From contig NZ_JADQDC010000020.1 in assembly GCF_015694345.1 (NCBI RefSeq), positions 1 to 45,080 on the forward strand: a stretch of 45,080 nt of DNA, read 5' to 3'. The translations under genes were made by a program, and so were the position numbers. This document shows positions 27,502 through 35,938 of this stretch, piece after piece (within the stretch, counting starts at the first letter, position 1; each line of letters starts with the position of its first letter). This DNA is from Novosphingobium jiangmenense (lineage in GTDB: Bacteria > Pseudomonadota > Alphaproteobacteria > Sphingomonadales > Sphingomonadaceae). The notes below the pieces were generated by a model that was not told the origin of the DNA, did not search any database, and saw only the letters and a program-made list of their open reading frames with translations.

Positions 27502-28146
27502 GTGCAAAAGCCCCTGCTGGTGTTCGATCTCGATGGGACGCTGGTCGACAGCAATGCCGCATGTGTCGGAATCCTGCGCGAAATGTTGCAGGCGCGAAAT
27601 AGCGCCCACACCATCGACGACCAAGGCGCGCGGGCCTGGATGAGCCGCGGCGGGCGAGACATGGTGCGGGCGCTGCTTGGCGATGCCTGCCGCGATCCCG
27701 ATGAGGACCTCAAGGAATTCCGTGCGCGCTATGCGGCCTACACCACACCGCACGAGACCGTGTTTCCCGGTGTCGCAAGCGGGCTGCAGCGGCTGGCAGA
27801 CGCAGGTTTTGCCATGGCGATCTGTTCGAACAAGCCGCAGGCGCTGTGCGAAAAGGTCCTCCACGATACCGGCCTTGCCAGGCACTTCAGCGCCGTGGTC
27901 GGCGGCCGGCCCGACCTACCGCCCAAACCTGCGCCAGATCTCCTCGAACAGGTGCTTTCGGCGCACCGACTGGTGCGCGGCGAAGGCGTGTTCATCGGCG
28001 ACAGTGAAATCGATCATGCCGTGGCCGCAGACGCCGGCATGCCGTTCCACTTCCTCACTTGGGGCTATGCCGAAGCGGGCTGGTCACCCGTTGGGGGCAC
28101 CGTCCACCACAGCTTCGAGTCCCTCGTTGGCGCACTCAGCGGATAG
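27502..28146 (+). CDS. HAD-superfamily phosphatase, Gph-like
   Basis: This 214-residue protein has HAD motif I FDLDGTLVDS (nucleophile Asp9, acid Asp11), motif II CSNKP, the motif III lysine in PPKPAPD and motif IV GDSEIDHAVAADAG. The layout is that of phosphoglycolate phosphatase-like enzymes with a helical cap. In a polysaccharide block it may dephosphorylate a sugar phosphate, but the substrate cannot be deduced. The start is a GTG at 27502 (MQKPLLVFDLDG). Its 3' end overlaps the convergent M23 gene by 11 bases. It is the first gene inside the IS3-bracketed block. Confidence 0.85.
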   Translation: MQKPLLVFDLDGTLVDSNAACVGILREMLQARNSAHTIDDQGARAWMSRGGRDMVRALLGDACRDPDEDLKEFRARYAAYTTPHETVFPGVASGLQRLADAGFAMAICSNKPQALCEKVLHDTGLARHFSAVVGGRPDLPPKPAPDLLEQVLSAHRLVRGEGVFIGDSEIDHAVAADAGMPFHFLTWGYAEAGWSPVGGTVHHSFESLVGALSG

Positions 28147-28846
28147 CCGGCGTGGGCAGCACGTCCGCCCCGCCATCGGAGGTCCACGAAAGCCTGGGGG
28201 CAACTTCGGGAGGTTCGGGATCGATGCGAGGCCACGACAGATCGGGTGCGTTGCCGGCGGAAACCGGCATGACCGCGCGCACGGGATCGATCGCCACGCC
28301 GCCGCGGCGCACTTCGTAATGGAGATGCGGCCCTGTCGAGCGCCCGGTCGAGCCGATTTCGCCGATCCTATCCCCGGTCCCGACTGGTTCGCCCGGGGTG
28401 ACGAAAGCGCGCTTGAGATGCCCGTAGCGCGAGGTGACGCCGCTGCCGTGATCGATCACGACGAGGTTGCCGTAGCCCCCGGACCAGCCCGCGAACACGA
28501 CGCGCCCGGCCCTGAACGCCCTTACCGCCGCGCCGGCGCGCGCGGGAATGTCGACTCCGGCGTGGAACCGCACCGAGCCATCGATCGGATCGCACCGCCA
28601 GCCGAACCGCGACGAGAGCGGCAGCGCACCCGGCGGGAGCGAGCGATATACGTCCGCCGCCGAGATGGATGCGAGCGACTGGGGCGGCAGCGAAACCTCG
28701 CTCCGATCGGCGATAAGCGGACCATGCGGACGCGCGTCCTCGCCGGTGGGGAGCGCGGCATCCGTGCCGCCCTCTGCCGCGGGCACGCCCGGTACGGGCG
28801 CCATGGCGAGCAGCAGAACGGGAAGGAGGGCTGGGCCTTTGCGCAT
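28136..28846 (-). CDS. Secreted M23-family metallopeptidase
   Basis: This 236-residue protein starts with a signal peptide (MRKGPALLPVLLLAMAPVPGVPAAEG) and ends in an M23/LytM domain. Zinc ligands are seen in RFHAGVDIP (His and Asp) and in GPHLHYEV (His of HLH), with YGNLVVIDHGSG and RYGHL between them as in active members. It probably cuts peptidoglycan peptide bridges in the periplasm, which could make room for a capsule export complex. The ATG at 28846 is preferred over 28882 because the signal peptide begins there. It is divergent from the GT39-like gene 136 bases away. Confidence 0.88.
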   Translation of the reverse strand: MRKGPALLPVLLLAMAPVPGVPAAEGGTDAALPTGEDARPHGPLIADRSEVSLPPQSLASISAADVYRSLPPGALPLSSRFGWRCDPIDGSVRFHAGVDIPARAGAAVRAFRAGRVVFAGWSGGYGNLVVIDHGSGVTSRYGHLKRAFVTPGEPVGTGDRIGEIGSTGRSTGPHLHYEVRRGGVAIDPVRAVMPVSAGNAPDLSWPRIDPEPPEVAPRLSWTSDGGADVLPTPAIR

Positions 28847-28982
28847 ACTGCAGCATCTGGACCACCAGGCCGCTTCCCGCAAGGTGCCTGCTGCGAGCCG
28901 AACTTGGCAGGGCGGTGCCTGTTGTTAAGCGAAGCGAAAGGCGGACTGCAGTGCAGGACCGCCACGGGCGCAGGGAGAGACT

Positions 28983-30701
28983 ATGGCAGATGACCTTGGC
29001 CGCTGTTGGCCACGCTCCCGCGCCGCGACAATGGCCATTGCTGGTATTGTCGGTCTGGCGCTTGTCCTGCGCGTTGCCGGTGCTGACTTCGGTCTCCCGG
29101 CGCTCAACGATCCGGACGAGCTGATATTCGAACTTGGCTCGCTGCGCATGCTGCGCAGCCTCTCGCTCAATCCCGCGTGGTTCGGCCATCCGGGAACAAC
29201 CACGATGGAAGTGCTCGCGGCGGTCAATGTGGCCGTGCTCGGGCTGGGGCGGGCGCTCGGCTGGTTTGGCGACATCAAGGCATTCGCAAACGCGGTCTAT
29301 GCCAATCCGGCGTGGATCATCCTCCCGGGACGGATCGCCATGGCAGCCTTCGGCACTGCGGCCGTGTGGCAGACCTTCCGCCTCGCGGAAGAGCTCGGCG
29401 AAGGCCGCGACGAGGCGGCGCTGACGCGCCATGCCGCGCTCGCCGCCGCCGCGCTCGTCACCATCGAGCCCGCCAGCGTGATCTGGTCGCAAGTCATCCG
29501 CACCGACATCATGGCGACCTTCTTCATGCTGCTCAGCATGCGCGCAGCGCTGCGCGCGATGAGGCAGGGCACGCTGCGCGACCATGTGATCGCGGGGCTC
29601 TGGCTGGGCGTGGCGGTTGCCACCAAATGGCCAACCGGGATCGCCGGCGTGGCGCTGATCGGAGCGGCGGCGGTGCGCCTTGCGGGAGGCCGCAGCCGGC
29701 TGCTGCCCTTGGCCGCGCACCTTGCGGCGTGCGCCGTCGCGACCGTCGTCGGCCTGCTTGCGGTTTCACCCTTTATCGTGCTCGATTTCAGCACCGTGGT
29801 GCACAACCTGCACGGCGAGGCGCAGAGCCATCACCTCGGCGCGACCGGGGGGAGCCTGCTCTACAACCTCGGCTGGTATGCGAAAGGGCCGATCCTTTCG
29901 GGCCTTGGCGTGATCGGCAGCGCGCTGGCACTGGGCGGCGTATGGTGGCTGCTGCGCCGCCGCGCGGGCGCGATCGTGCTGCCCGTGCTTGCGGCCTTCA
30001 TGGCGACGATCTGCAGCCAGACGCTGGTGTGGGAGCGCTGGGTCCTGCCGCTCGTCCCGCTGCTCGCCATCGCCATGGGGCTGGGCTGGGCTCTGCTCGT
30101 GGCGATGGCCCGCCAGAGGCCGACCGCAGTGCACTTCGCCGCACACCTCGTGCTGCTGGCGGCGCTGCTCGAGCCTGCACTGCTGATGGCCAGCCGCAAG
30201 ATCGAACGCGCGACCGATGCGCGGCAGCAGGCGACCGGCTGGGCCATGAAGCACATCCCGCCGGGAAGCACGGTGCTCGTCGAACACTTCGGCTTCGACA
30301 TCTTGCCGCAGCCCTGGAACCTGCTCTTCCCGTTCGGCGCGGTAGGCTGCGTCGATGTGCACGACTACCTTGGCGGCAAGATACAGTACGATACGGTCGA
30401 TGCCGGGCGCGGCGGACGCTCGAACATCGATTACGGCACGCTGGCGCCGGAAAAGCGCGGCACCTGCCGGGCGGACTACGCCATCCTCACGCAGTACGAT
30501 CGCTATGCGGCCGAGCGCGAGACCTTCCCGCAGGAATACGCCGCCTATCGGGACTTGCTGGCGCGCGGGCGGATCGTCGCGACTTTCCCCGCCATACCCG
30601 GCAAGGTCGGCGGCTGGACCACGCATGTCGTGGCGCTGGACCAGCCGCCGCCAGATAAGGCCCCAGGGGATAAGGCAAGCGCTGCGCAGCGCTCCCGGTA
30701 A
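28983..30701 (+). CDS. GT39/ArnT-like polytopic glycosyltransferase
   Basis: This 572-residue membrane protein has about 11-13 hydrophobic segments and, after the first one, the acidic motif NDPDELIF (Asp43, Asp45, Glu46), which in GT-C enzymes lies in the first periplasmic loop and is catalytic. IRTDIMATFF and KWPTGIAGVALIG also fit the PMT/ArnT superfamily. Such enzymes take sugar from a polyprenyl-phosphate donor at the periplasmic side, which agrees with the GtrB- and GtrA-like genes in the same block. A soluble C-terminal domain of about 150 residues follows. Its 3' end overlaps the convergent rfbG frame by 157 bases. Confidence 0.82.
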   Translation: MADDLGRCWPRSRAATMAIAGIVGLALVLRVAGADFGLPALNDPDELIFELGSLRMLRSLSLNPAWFGHPGTTTMEVLAAVNVAVLGLGRALGWFGDIKAFANAVYANPAWIILPGRIAMAAFGTAAVWQTFRLAEELGEGRDEAALTRHAALAAAALVTIEPASVIWSQVIRTDIMATFFMLLSMRAALRAMRQGTLRDHVIAGLWLGVAVATKWPTGIAGVALIGAAAVRLAGGRSRLLPLAAHLAACAVATVVGLLAVSPFIVLDFSTVVHNLHGEAQSHHLGATGGSLLYNLGWYAKGPILSGLGVIGSALALGGVWWLLRRRAGAIVLPVLAAFMATICSQTLVWERWVLPLVPLLAIAMGLGWALLVAMARQRPTAVHFAAHLVLLAALLEPALLMASRKIERATDARQQATGWAMKHIPPGSTVLVEHFGFDILPQPWNLLFPFGAVGCVDVHDYLGGKIQYDTVDAGRGGRSNIDYGTLAPEKRGTCRADYAILTQYDRYAAERETFPQEYAAYRDLLARGRIVATFPAIPGKVGGWTTHVVALDQPPPDKAPGDKASAAQRSR

Positions 30702-31750
30702 TCCGCCAGCTGCGCCATGGTGACCGCGCGCGCATCCGCGCCCGCACACACCGCCTTGTGCCACTCGACGATCATGCCGAGCGCATCGTGCAGCGTGAGT
30801 GCGGTGCGCCAGCCGAGATCGGTGCGGGCCTTGGCGCAATCGAGCCGTAGCAGCCGCGCCTCGTGCACGGCCTCGCCGCCCGAAACGTCCTGCCAGCCGG
30901 TGCCGGGCGCCGCGCCCGACCAGGCCGCGACCAGCCGGTCCGCGATCCACGATACGGGGCGGGCATCGCTTTCGGACGGGCCGAAGTTCCAGCCGCTATC
31001 AACGCCGGCAACGCCGCCCGCCAGCCGCTCTGCCACCAGCAGATAGCCGCTGAGTGCTTCGAGCACATGCTGCCACGGCCGCACCGATTGCGGCGCGCGG
31101 ATCTGCGGCAGACTGCCGCCCAGCAAGGCGCGGACGATATCGGGAACGAGCCGGTCTTCCGCCCAATCCCCCCCGCCGATCACATTGCCGGCGCGCACCG
31201 TGGCGAGCCGCGGCCCCGGCGCCTTGCCGAAATAGCTGCGGCGATAGGCGGCGGCGACCAGTTCGGCCGCGCCCTTGCTGCTCGAATAGGGATCGTAGCC
31301 GCCCATCGGATCGTCTTCGCGGTAGGGCCAGACCCATTCGCGGTTCTCGTAGCACTTGTCGCTGGTGACGCAGACGATCGCCTCGAGGCCGCTCACCCGG
31401 CGGCAGGCATCGAGCACGTGGACGGTGCCCTGCACATTGGTGGCATAGGTCTCGACCGGCTCGATATAGGAGCGGCGCACCAGCGGCTGGGCGGCGAGAT
31501 GCAGCACCACCGAAGGCGCGGCCGCGGACATCGCCGCCTCGACCGCGGCGAGATCACGGATGTCGCCCTCGACATGCTCGACCAGATCGCCGATCCCGGC
31601 CTGGTTGAACAGGCTGACCGGTTCGGCCGGTAGCGCAAAGCCGGTAACCCTGGCGCCCATCGCGTGGAGCCAGAGCGCCAGCCAGCTGCCCTTGAAGCCC
31701 GTATGCCCGGTCAGGAAGACGCGGCGGCCGCGCCAGAAGGCCTCGCTCAC
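30545..31750 (-). CDS. rfbG: CDP-glucose 4,6-dehydratase
   Basis: RfbG converts CDP-glucose to CDP-4-keto-6-deoxyglucose, the root of CDP-dideoxy and branched sugars. Seen are RRVFLTGHTGFKGSWLALWL (Rossmann), LHLAAQPLVRRSY, CVTSDKCYEN and YDPYSSSKGAAEL (catalytic Tyr/Lys), with GGGDWAEDRLVPD. The GTG at 31750 overlaps the rfbF stop (GTGA), which decides the start over an ATG at 31780. The protein is 401 residues; family members usually end near DYRERCAAL, so about 45 extra C-terminal residues are read antisense to the convergent GT39-like gene. The tail may be a stop-loss addition. Confidence 0.92.
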   Translation of the reverse strand: MSEAFWRGRRVFLTGHTGFKGSWLALWLHAMGARVTGFALPAEPVSLFNQAGIGDLVEHVEGDIRDLAAVEAAMSAAAPSVVLHLAAQPLVRRSYIEPVETYATNVQGTVHVLDACRRVSGLEAIVCVTSDKCYENREWVWPYREDDPMGGYDPYSSSKGAAELVAAAYRRSYFGKAPGPRLATVRAGNVIGGGDWAEDRLVPDIVRALLGGSLPQIRAPQSVRPWQHVLEALSGYLLVAERLAGGVAGVDSGWNFGPSESDARPVSWIADRLVAAWSGAAPGTGWQDVSGGEAVHEARLLRLDCAKARTDLGWRTALTLHDALGMIVEWHKAVCAGADARAVTMAQLADYRERCAALALSPGALSGGGWSSATTCVVQPPTLPGMAGKVATIRPRASKSR

Positions 31751-32517
31751 CAGACTTTCCACGGCGCGCCCTCTTCCCACAGCTTTTCGAGATAGAGCTT
31801 GTCGCGCAGGGTATCCATCGCCTGCCAGAACCCGTCGTGGTGATAGGCGACGAGATCACCCGAAGCAGCAAGCTGCTCCAGCGGTTCGCGCTCCCACGTC
31901 GTTGCGGCTCCCTCGATCAGATCGATTACGGAAGGATCGGCGACGAAGAAGCCGCCGTTGATCAGATTGCCGTCACCGGCCGGCTTCTCCTGAAAGCTGC
32001 GCACCATTTCGCCTTCGATGTCGAGCGCGCCGAAGCGGCCCGGCGGAGCAACGGCGGTGATCGTCGCGCGCTTGCCGTGCGCCTTGTGGAAGGCGAGCTG
32101 CGCCGTGATGTCGACCGTGGCGACGCCGTCACCATAAGTGAAGCAGAAGGGCTCACCCTCCTTGAGATAGGAGCGCACCGCCTTGAGGCGGCCACCCGTC
32201 ATCGTGTCGGCGCCGGTTTCGACCAGCGTGATCCGCCACGGCTCGCTCCAGTTCTGATGCACTTCCATGCTGTTCCTGGTCAGATCGAGCGTCACGTCCG
32301 CCATGTGGAGGAAGTAGTTCGCGAAGTACTCCTTGATGATGTAGCCTTTGTAACCAAGGCAGATCACGAAATCATTCACCTCGTGGGCCGAATAGATCTT
32401 CATGATGTGCCACAGGATCGGCATCCCGCCGACCTCGACCATCGGCTTCGGGCGGACGGACGTCTCTTCACCAAGCCGGGTTCCGAGGCCACCGGCCAGA
32501 ATCACTGCAATCGTCAA
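31747..32517 (-). CDS. rfbF: Glucose-1-phosphate cytidylyltransferase
   Basis: RfbF makes CDP-glucose from CTP and glucose 1-phosphate. The 256 residues agree with the family. The start TIAVILAGGLGTRLGEETSVRPKPMVEVGGMPILWHIMK is diagnostic, and TYGDGVATVDI, NGGFFV and WQAMDTLRDKLYLEKLW follow. The start codon is TTG at 32517, supported by GGAGG five bases upstream. It is translationally coupled to rfbG. Both stand on the minus strand and diverge from the capsule operon, with about 510 bases between for control signals. Confidence 0.94.
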   Translation of the reverse strand: MTIAVILAGGLGTRLGEETSVRPKPMVEVGGMPILWHIMKIYSAHEVNDFVICLGYKGYIIKEYFANYFLHMADVTLDLTRNSMEVHQNWSEPWRITLVETGADTMTGGRLKAVRSYLKEGEPFCFTYGDGVATVDITAQLAFHKAHGKRATITAVAPPGRFGALDIEGEMVRSFQEKPAGDGNLINGGFFVADPSVIDLIEGAATTWEREPLEQLAASGDLVAYHHDGFWQAMDTLRDKLYLEKLWEEGAPWKVW

Positions 32518-33027
32518 GCAAGCCTCCGTCGCATCCCGCTAAGGAGAGGAAAGATCGCGCTGACGGCAAGACCGCTACGCTGGGGGATCAGTGGCATACC
32601 CAGCCAGGCGTCGACTCCGCATGATTGTGAGCAGGCGCAGGCAACAGTGGCCTCTTCGACTAGACACTCAAGAGGACACGATTCCATTCTGCTTGATGGA
32701 AGCGGGCGGCCACTGGCGATTGGCCGCAATCGGCACAAGGGCGACAGCATGTTCCAAAAATGCGCTGAAACTTGCAGCCGGCTGTTCCGTGCCGGCACAG
32801 GCACTTCCTTTTGTGTCTTGCCAGTGTTGGACGAGTGATCCATCAATCAAGTCCTGTGCTTACGCTATGACTAAGGTCTCTTACATACCCTTGGCGAATC
32901 ATGGTCCCCTGTGCGCATCATTGAACCATAAGTCTTGACCTTTGCGCCTGTGCTATGGCAAGCGGCCATCTGTCAATGATGTGTTTGTAGCGATGGTCCT
33001 TGTAACCGTTGCATTCTGGAGGTCTTT
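32518..33027. promoter_or_regulatory. Divergent control region between rfbFG and the capsule operon
   Basis: These 510 bases have no supported gene and are less G+C-rich than their surroundings. The rfbF ribosome binding site (CCTCC on the plus strand, 32522-32526) and GGAGG at 33018-33022 ahead of the GTG at 33028 mark the two ends. TTGACC occurs at 32935 but no -10 at proper spacing was found, so promoter positions remain open. Confidence 0.45.
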
Positions 33028-33837
33028 GTGAACATTGCTGAACGCCACATGCTTGACCTGTTGAAGCATGGTCGCGATTATTGCGGTTTTGTTGCTGTTA
33101 AGGCAGAGTTTGAGGCCGAAGGCACGCGTGCGGACGAACTTCTTCGGCTGCTGGAGGTTGCACACCGGGCCGATCTGAAGGTTGCGATCAAGATCGGCGG
33201 CTGCGAAGCGGTGTCGGATTTGCTGCAATGCCGCAATTATGGAGCCAATTACATTATCGCCCCGATGGTGGAAACGCCCTACGCCTTGTCCAAGTTCGTC
33301 GTTGCCAAGAACAAGGTTTACGGCAAGAACGAGCAGGAAACCGAATTCCTGGTCAACCTCGAGACGCAGGCGACGCTCGAGAATCTTGCCGGGATGGTGC
33401 CGGTTGCCAAGCAGGGCGGGATTGACGGGATCGTGTTCGGCCGCGTCGATTTCACCCTTTCGCGCGGGATGCCACGTGGTGCGATCAACGATCCCGCGAT
33501 CACCACTGCGGTCCTCGAAGTCGCAGCCGCTTGTGCAGAGCATGATCTCGATCTCGTCGTCGGCGGCTCGGTCGCGGCCGAAGCTGCGGCGGCGCTCGCG
33601 CGTTTCCGCGCGGTGCGGCTCGACCGGTTCGAGACCCGCAAGGTCGTGTTCGATGGCGCTGCCGCCGAAAGCGAGTCGCTTTCGCTGGGTATTGCCACCG
33701 CGGTCGAGTTCGAGCTGACGTGGCTGCGCAACAAGCACGAATACTACAGTCAGATCGCCGGAGAAGATCTCACCCGGATCAAGATGATGGAAGAGCGGCA
33801 GGCCTCGCGCGTGCAGCTGGCGGCCGTCGGGCGCTGA
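33028..33837 (+). CDS. HpcH/HpaI-type aldolase/citrate lyase family protein
   Basis: This 269-residue protein has the TIM-barrel pattern of HpcH/HpaI class II aldolases: KVAIKIGGCEAV, the metal-binding Glu82 in PMVETPYAL and a second acidic site in GIVFGRVDFTLSRG. In characterised relatives these residues hold a divalent metal and a pyruvate-type enolate. Such a gene is unusual at the head of a capsule export operon; it may make or break a carbon-chain precursor of an unusual sugar or acyl group. GGAGG lies five bases before the GTG start. The next gene follows after 163 bases, with a 7-bp inverted repeat (33851-33876) between. Confidence 0.82.
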   Translation: MNIAERHMLDLLKHGRDYCGFVAVKAEFEAEGTRADELLRLLEVAHRADLKVAIKIGGCEAVSDLLQCRNYGANYIIAPMVETPYALSKFVVAKNKVYGKNEQETEFLVNLETQATLENLAGMVPVAKQGGIDGIVFGRVDFTLSRGMPRGAINDPAITTAVLEVAAACAEHDLDLVVGGSVAAEAAAALARFRAVRLDRFETRKVVFDGAAAESESLSLGIATAVEFELTWLRNKHEYYSQIAGEDLTRIKMMEERQASRVQLAAVGR

Positions 33838-33850
33838 CTTCGGCGGGCTA

Positions 33851-33876
33851 CGGGCAGCGCTCTTCGGGCCTGCCCG
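33851..33876 (+). repeat. Small inverted repeat between aldolase and export genes
   Basis: CGGGCAG at 33851-33857 pairs with CTGCCCG at 33870-33876 around a 12-base loop. It lacks a U-tract, so it is more likely an attenuating or mRNA-stabilising hairpin than a strong terminator. Confidence 0.35.
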
Positions 33877-34000
33877 GACATACTCCATGTCGGCAGCTTT
33901 GGCGCCGCATGCTAGGGAGTTTTGTGTGGCGGGCCATTTGGGCCCATGCTGTGATGGCCTGATGAATCCCTGATCAGGCGAACCCGTGCACAGCTGATAG

Positions 34001-35938
34001 ATGGGCAATCCGTTGAAAATCTCCAAGCTTGGATCTTGCGCTACACTGGCTTTGCTTGCGCTGTGCTGCGATCTGGTGGCGATGCCGGGCGTGGCGCAGG
34101 TCGTCGATCCCGGACAGGTCGCCTCGACCTATAGCGGTCAGGTTTCGACCGGCATGTCGCAGTCCAGCGCCGCCCAGAACGCCACGAACCGCGGCCTGCA
34201 GCCCGCGCCCAGCGTGCAGAGCAGCGCCATTCCGGACTATCGTCCGACGCAGCTCACGCTGCCCGCCGATGGCGAGGCTGCTGCCGAGCCGCGCCCCGTG
34301 GCCACGGATGAACCACTAGCGCGCCTGCGCCGCCAGCCTGCCGGTCCGCCCGGGGAATTCGAGGCGTTCGTTTCCGAACTCGTGGGCAAGCCGGTCCGCC
34401 GGTTCGGGTCCGATCTGCTCACCCCCAGCGCGCGGGATTTCATCGCGCCCCCGGTCGTTTCGGTGCCGCCCGATTACCGCATCAATCCGGGTGATGAGAT
34501 CCGGCTCGGGCTGACCGGCAACGTGCAGGCCACCAACCTCAGGCTCAAGGTCGATACCGAGGGGCGGATCTTCGTCCCCGAAGTCGGCGCGATCCAGGTT
34601 GCGGGCGTGCCCTACCGCGATCTCCAGACCGTGATCGGCCGAGCGGTCTCGCGCCAGTACAAGGATTTCACCGCAACGGTCGGGGTCACCCGGCTCAACG
34701 GCATTACCGTCTACGTGACGGGCTTTGCTGCCGTGCCCGGCTCCTACACTGTCAGCAGCCTGTCGACGGTGGTGAACGCGGTGCTTGCCGCGGGCGGTCC
34801 GGCGGCCGGGGGCAGCTTCCGCTCGATCCAGGTCCGGCGCGGCGGCAAGCTCATCTCCGATTTCGATTTTTACGATTTCCTGCTCAAGGGCGACAAATCC
34901 GCCGATGCCGTGCTGCAGAACGGCGACGTGATCTTCATCGCGCCTGCCGGCGCGCAGATCGCGGCGATCGGCAGCGTGAACAACGAGGCTATCTACGAAG
35001 CTCGCGCCGGTGATACGCTCAAGGACGTGCTGGTCTATGGCGGCGGGGTCAACACCGTTGCCGACATTCGTCGCCTCCATGTGCTCGATCCGATGAGCGA
35101 TCAGGGCTGGCAAGAACTGACACCGGAGGTTGCTGCGGCAACGCCGGCGCGGCGCGGGCTTGTGCTGCGCGTCCTTTCTGCCGTTGGCATCGCCCAGCCG
35201 CAGCAGCGACTGCCCGCGCTCGTCACCATCGGCGGCGAGGTGCAGAACCCCGGCCGCTACTTCGTGCAGCCGGGCACCACGCTTGATGAAGTGATCGCGA
35301 AGGCAGGCGGGCTTACGCCACAGGCCTACCCCTTCGGCGCGGTGTTCGTGCGCGACAGCCTGCGCCGCCAGCAGGCCTACAATTTCGCCAAGGCGGTCGA
35401 CGAACTGAAAGTCTCGCTCACAGCGCAGCCGCTAGTGCGCTACGAAAATCAGGACAAGGACCACAGCGCCCGCCTTTCGGCCGTCGATGCGCTGGTAAAG
35501 CAACTCAATGGCCGCCGGATCGAAGGGCGTCTCGTCCTGCCGGTCGCGCCGAATGACCAGAGCCTGCCGGGAAGCTTCGTCGTCGAGAACAACGACAATC
35601 TCGTGATCCCCACCCGCTCGCTTGCGGTCGGGGTCTACGGCATGGTCAACAGCTCGGCCGATTTTCGCTACAATCCCGGCACCAAGGTGGGTGATTACGT
35701 GAAGCTTGCCGGGGGGGTCAACCGGCTGGCCGACCGCAGGCACGTCTTCATCGTGCGCGCGAACGGCACGTTGCTGAGCGGACGGGGCACGCTTTCGGCC
35801 GCGGCGCTGCCGGGCGATCTCGTGTTCGTGCCGATCGATTCCCAACGCGGCGCGTTCTGGGCGCGCTTCAAGGATCTGCTCAACTTCGGTTTCCAGGGCG
35901 CGCTCGCGAGTGCGTCGATCGTGGCGATCACCAAGTGA
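34001..35938 (+). CDS. Capsule polysaccharide export outer-membrane protein (OPX)
   Basis: This 645-residue protein has an N-terminal hydrophobic signal (LALLALCCDLVAMPGVAQ), a proline-rich linker and a Poly_export domain starting PPDYRINPGDEIRLGLTG near residue 157. SLBB-type repeats follow (VYVTGFAAVPGSYTV, VTIGGEVQNPGRYFVQPG, VGVYGMVNSS). It belongs to the Wza/BexD/KpsD class that forms the outer-membrane channel for capsule or exopolysaccharide. The length exceeds Wza (about 380) and resembles larger KpsD-like types. A classical lipobox is not clear. It is followed with a GTGA overlap by the inner-membrane partner, so channel and periplasmic adaptor are made together. Confidence 0.9.
   Translation: MGNPLKISKLGSCATLALLALCCDLVAMPGVAQVVDPGQVASTYSGQVSTGMSQSSAAQNATNRGLQPAPSVQSSAIPDYRPTQLTLPADGEAAAEPRPVATDEPLARLRRQPAGPPGEFEAFVSELVGKPVRRFGSDLLTPSARDFIAPPVVSVPPDYRINPGDEIRLGLTGNVQATNLRLKVDTEGRIFVPEVGAIQVAGVPYRDLQTVIGRAVSRQYKDFTATVGVTRLNGITVYVTGFAAVPGSYTVSSLSTVVNAVLAAGGPAAGGSFRSIQVRRGGKLISDFDFYDFLLKGDKSADAVLQNGDVIFIAPAGAQIAAIGSVNNEAIYEARAGDTLKDVLVYGGGVNTVADIRRLHVLDPMSDQGWQELTPEVAAATPARRGLVLRVLSAVGIAQPQQRLPALVTIGGEVQNPGRYFVQPGTTLDEVIAKAGGLTPQAYPFGAVFVRDSLRRQQAYNFAKAVDELKVSLTAQPLVRYENQDKDHSARLSAVDALVKQLNGRRIEGRLVLPVAPNDQSLPGSFVVENNDNLVIPTRSLAVGVYGMVNSSADFRYNPGTKVGDYVKLAGGVNRLADRRHVFIVRANGTLLSGRGTLSAAALPGDLVFVPIDSQRGAFWARFKDLLNFGFQGALASASIVAITK

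Noticed and set aside
29177..30658. Alternative 493-codon plus frame within the GT39-like gene
   Set aside because: Arg/Gly/Ala-rich out-of-frame translation of a G+C-rich membrane protein gene.
29766..30950. Open frame of 394 codons on the minus strand over the GT39-like gene and rfbG end
   Set aside because: Low-complexity Arg/Ala/Gly-rich translation without motifs, opposite well-supported genes.
32514..32846. Minus-strand frame of 110 codons upstream of rfbF
   Set aside because: No ribosome binding site or domain; it overlaps the rfbF start and lies in the divergent control region.
32935..32959. TTGACC as -35 of the capsule operon
   Set aside because: The nearest TATGGC lies only 13 bases away, not 16-18, so the pair is not a convincing promoter.
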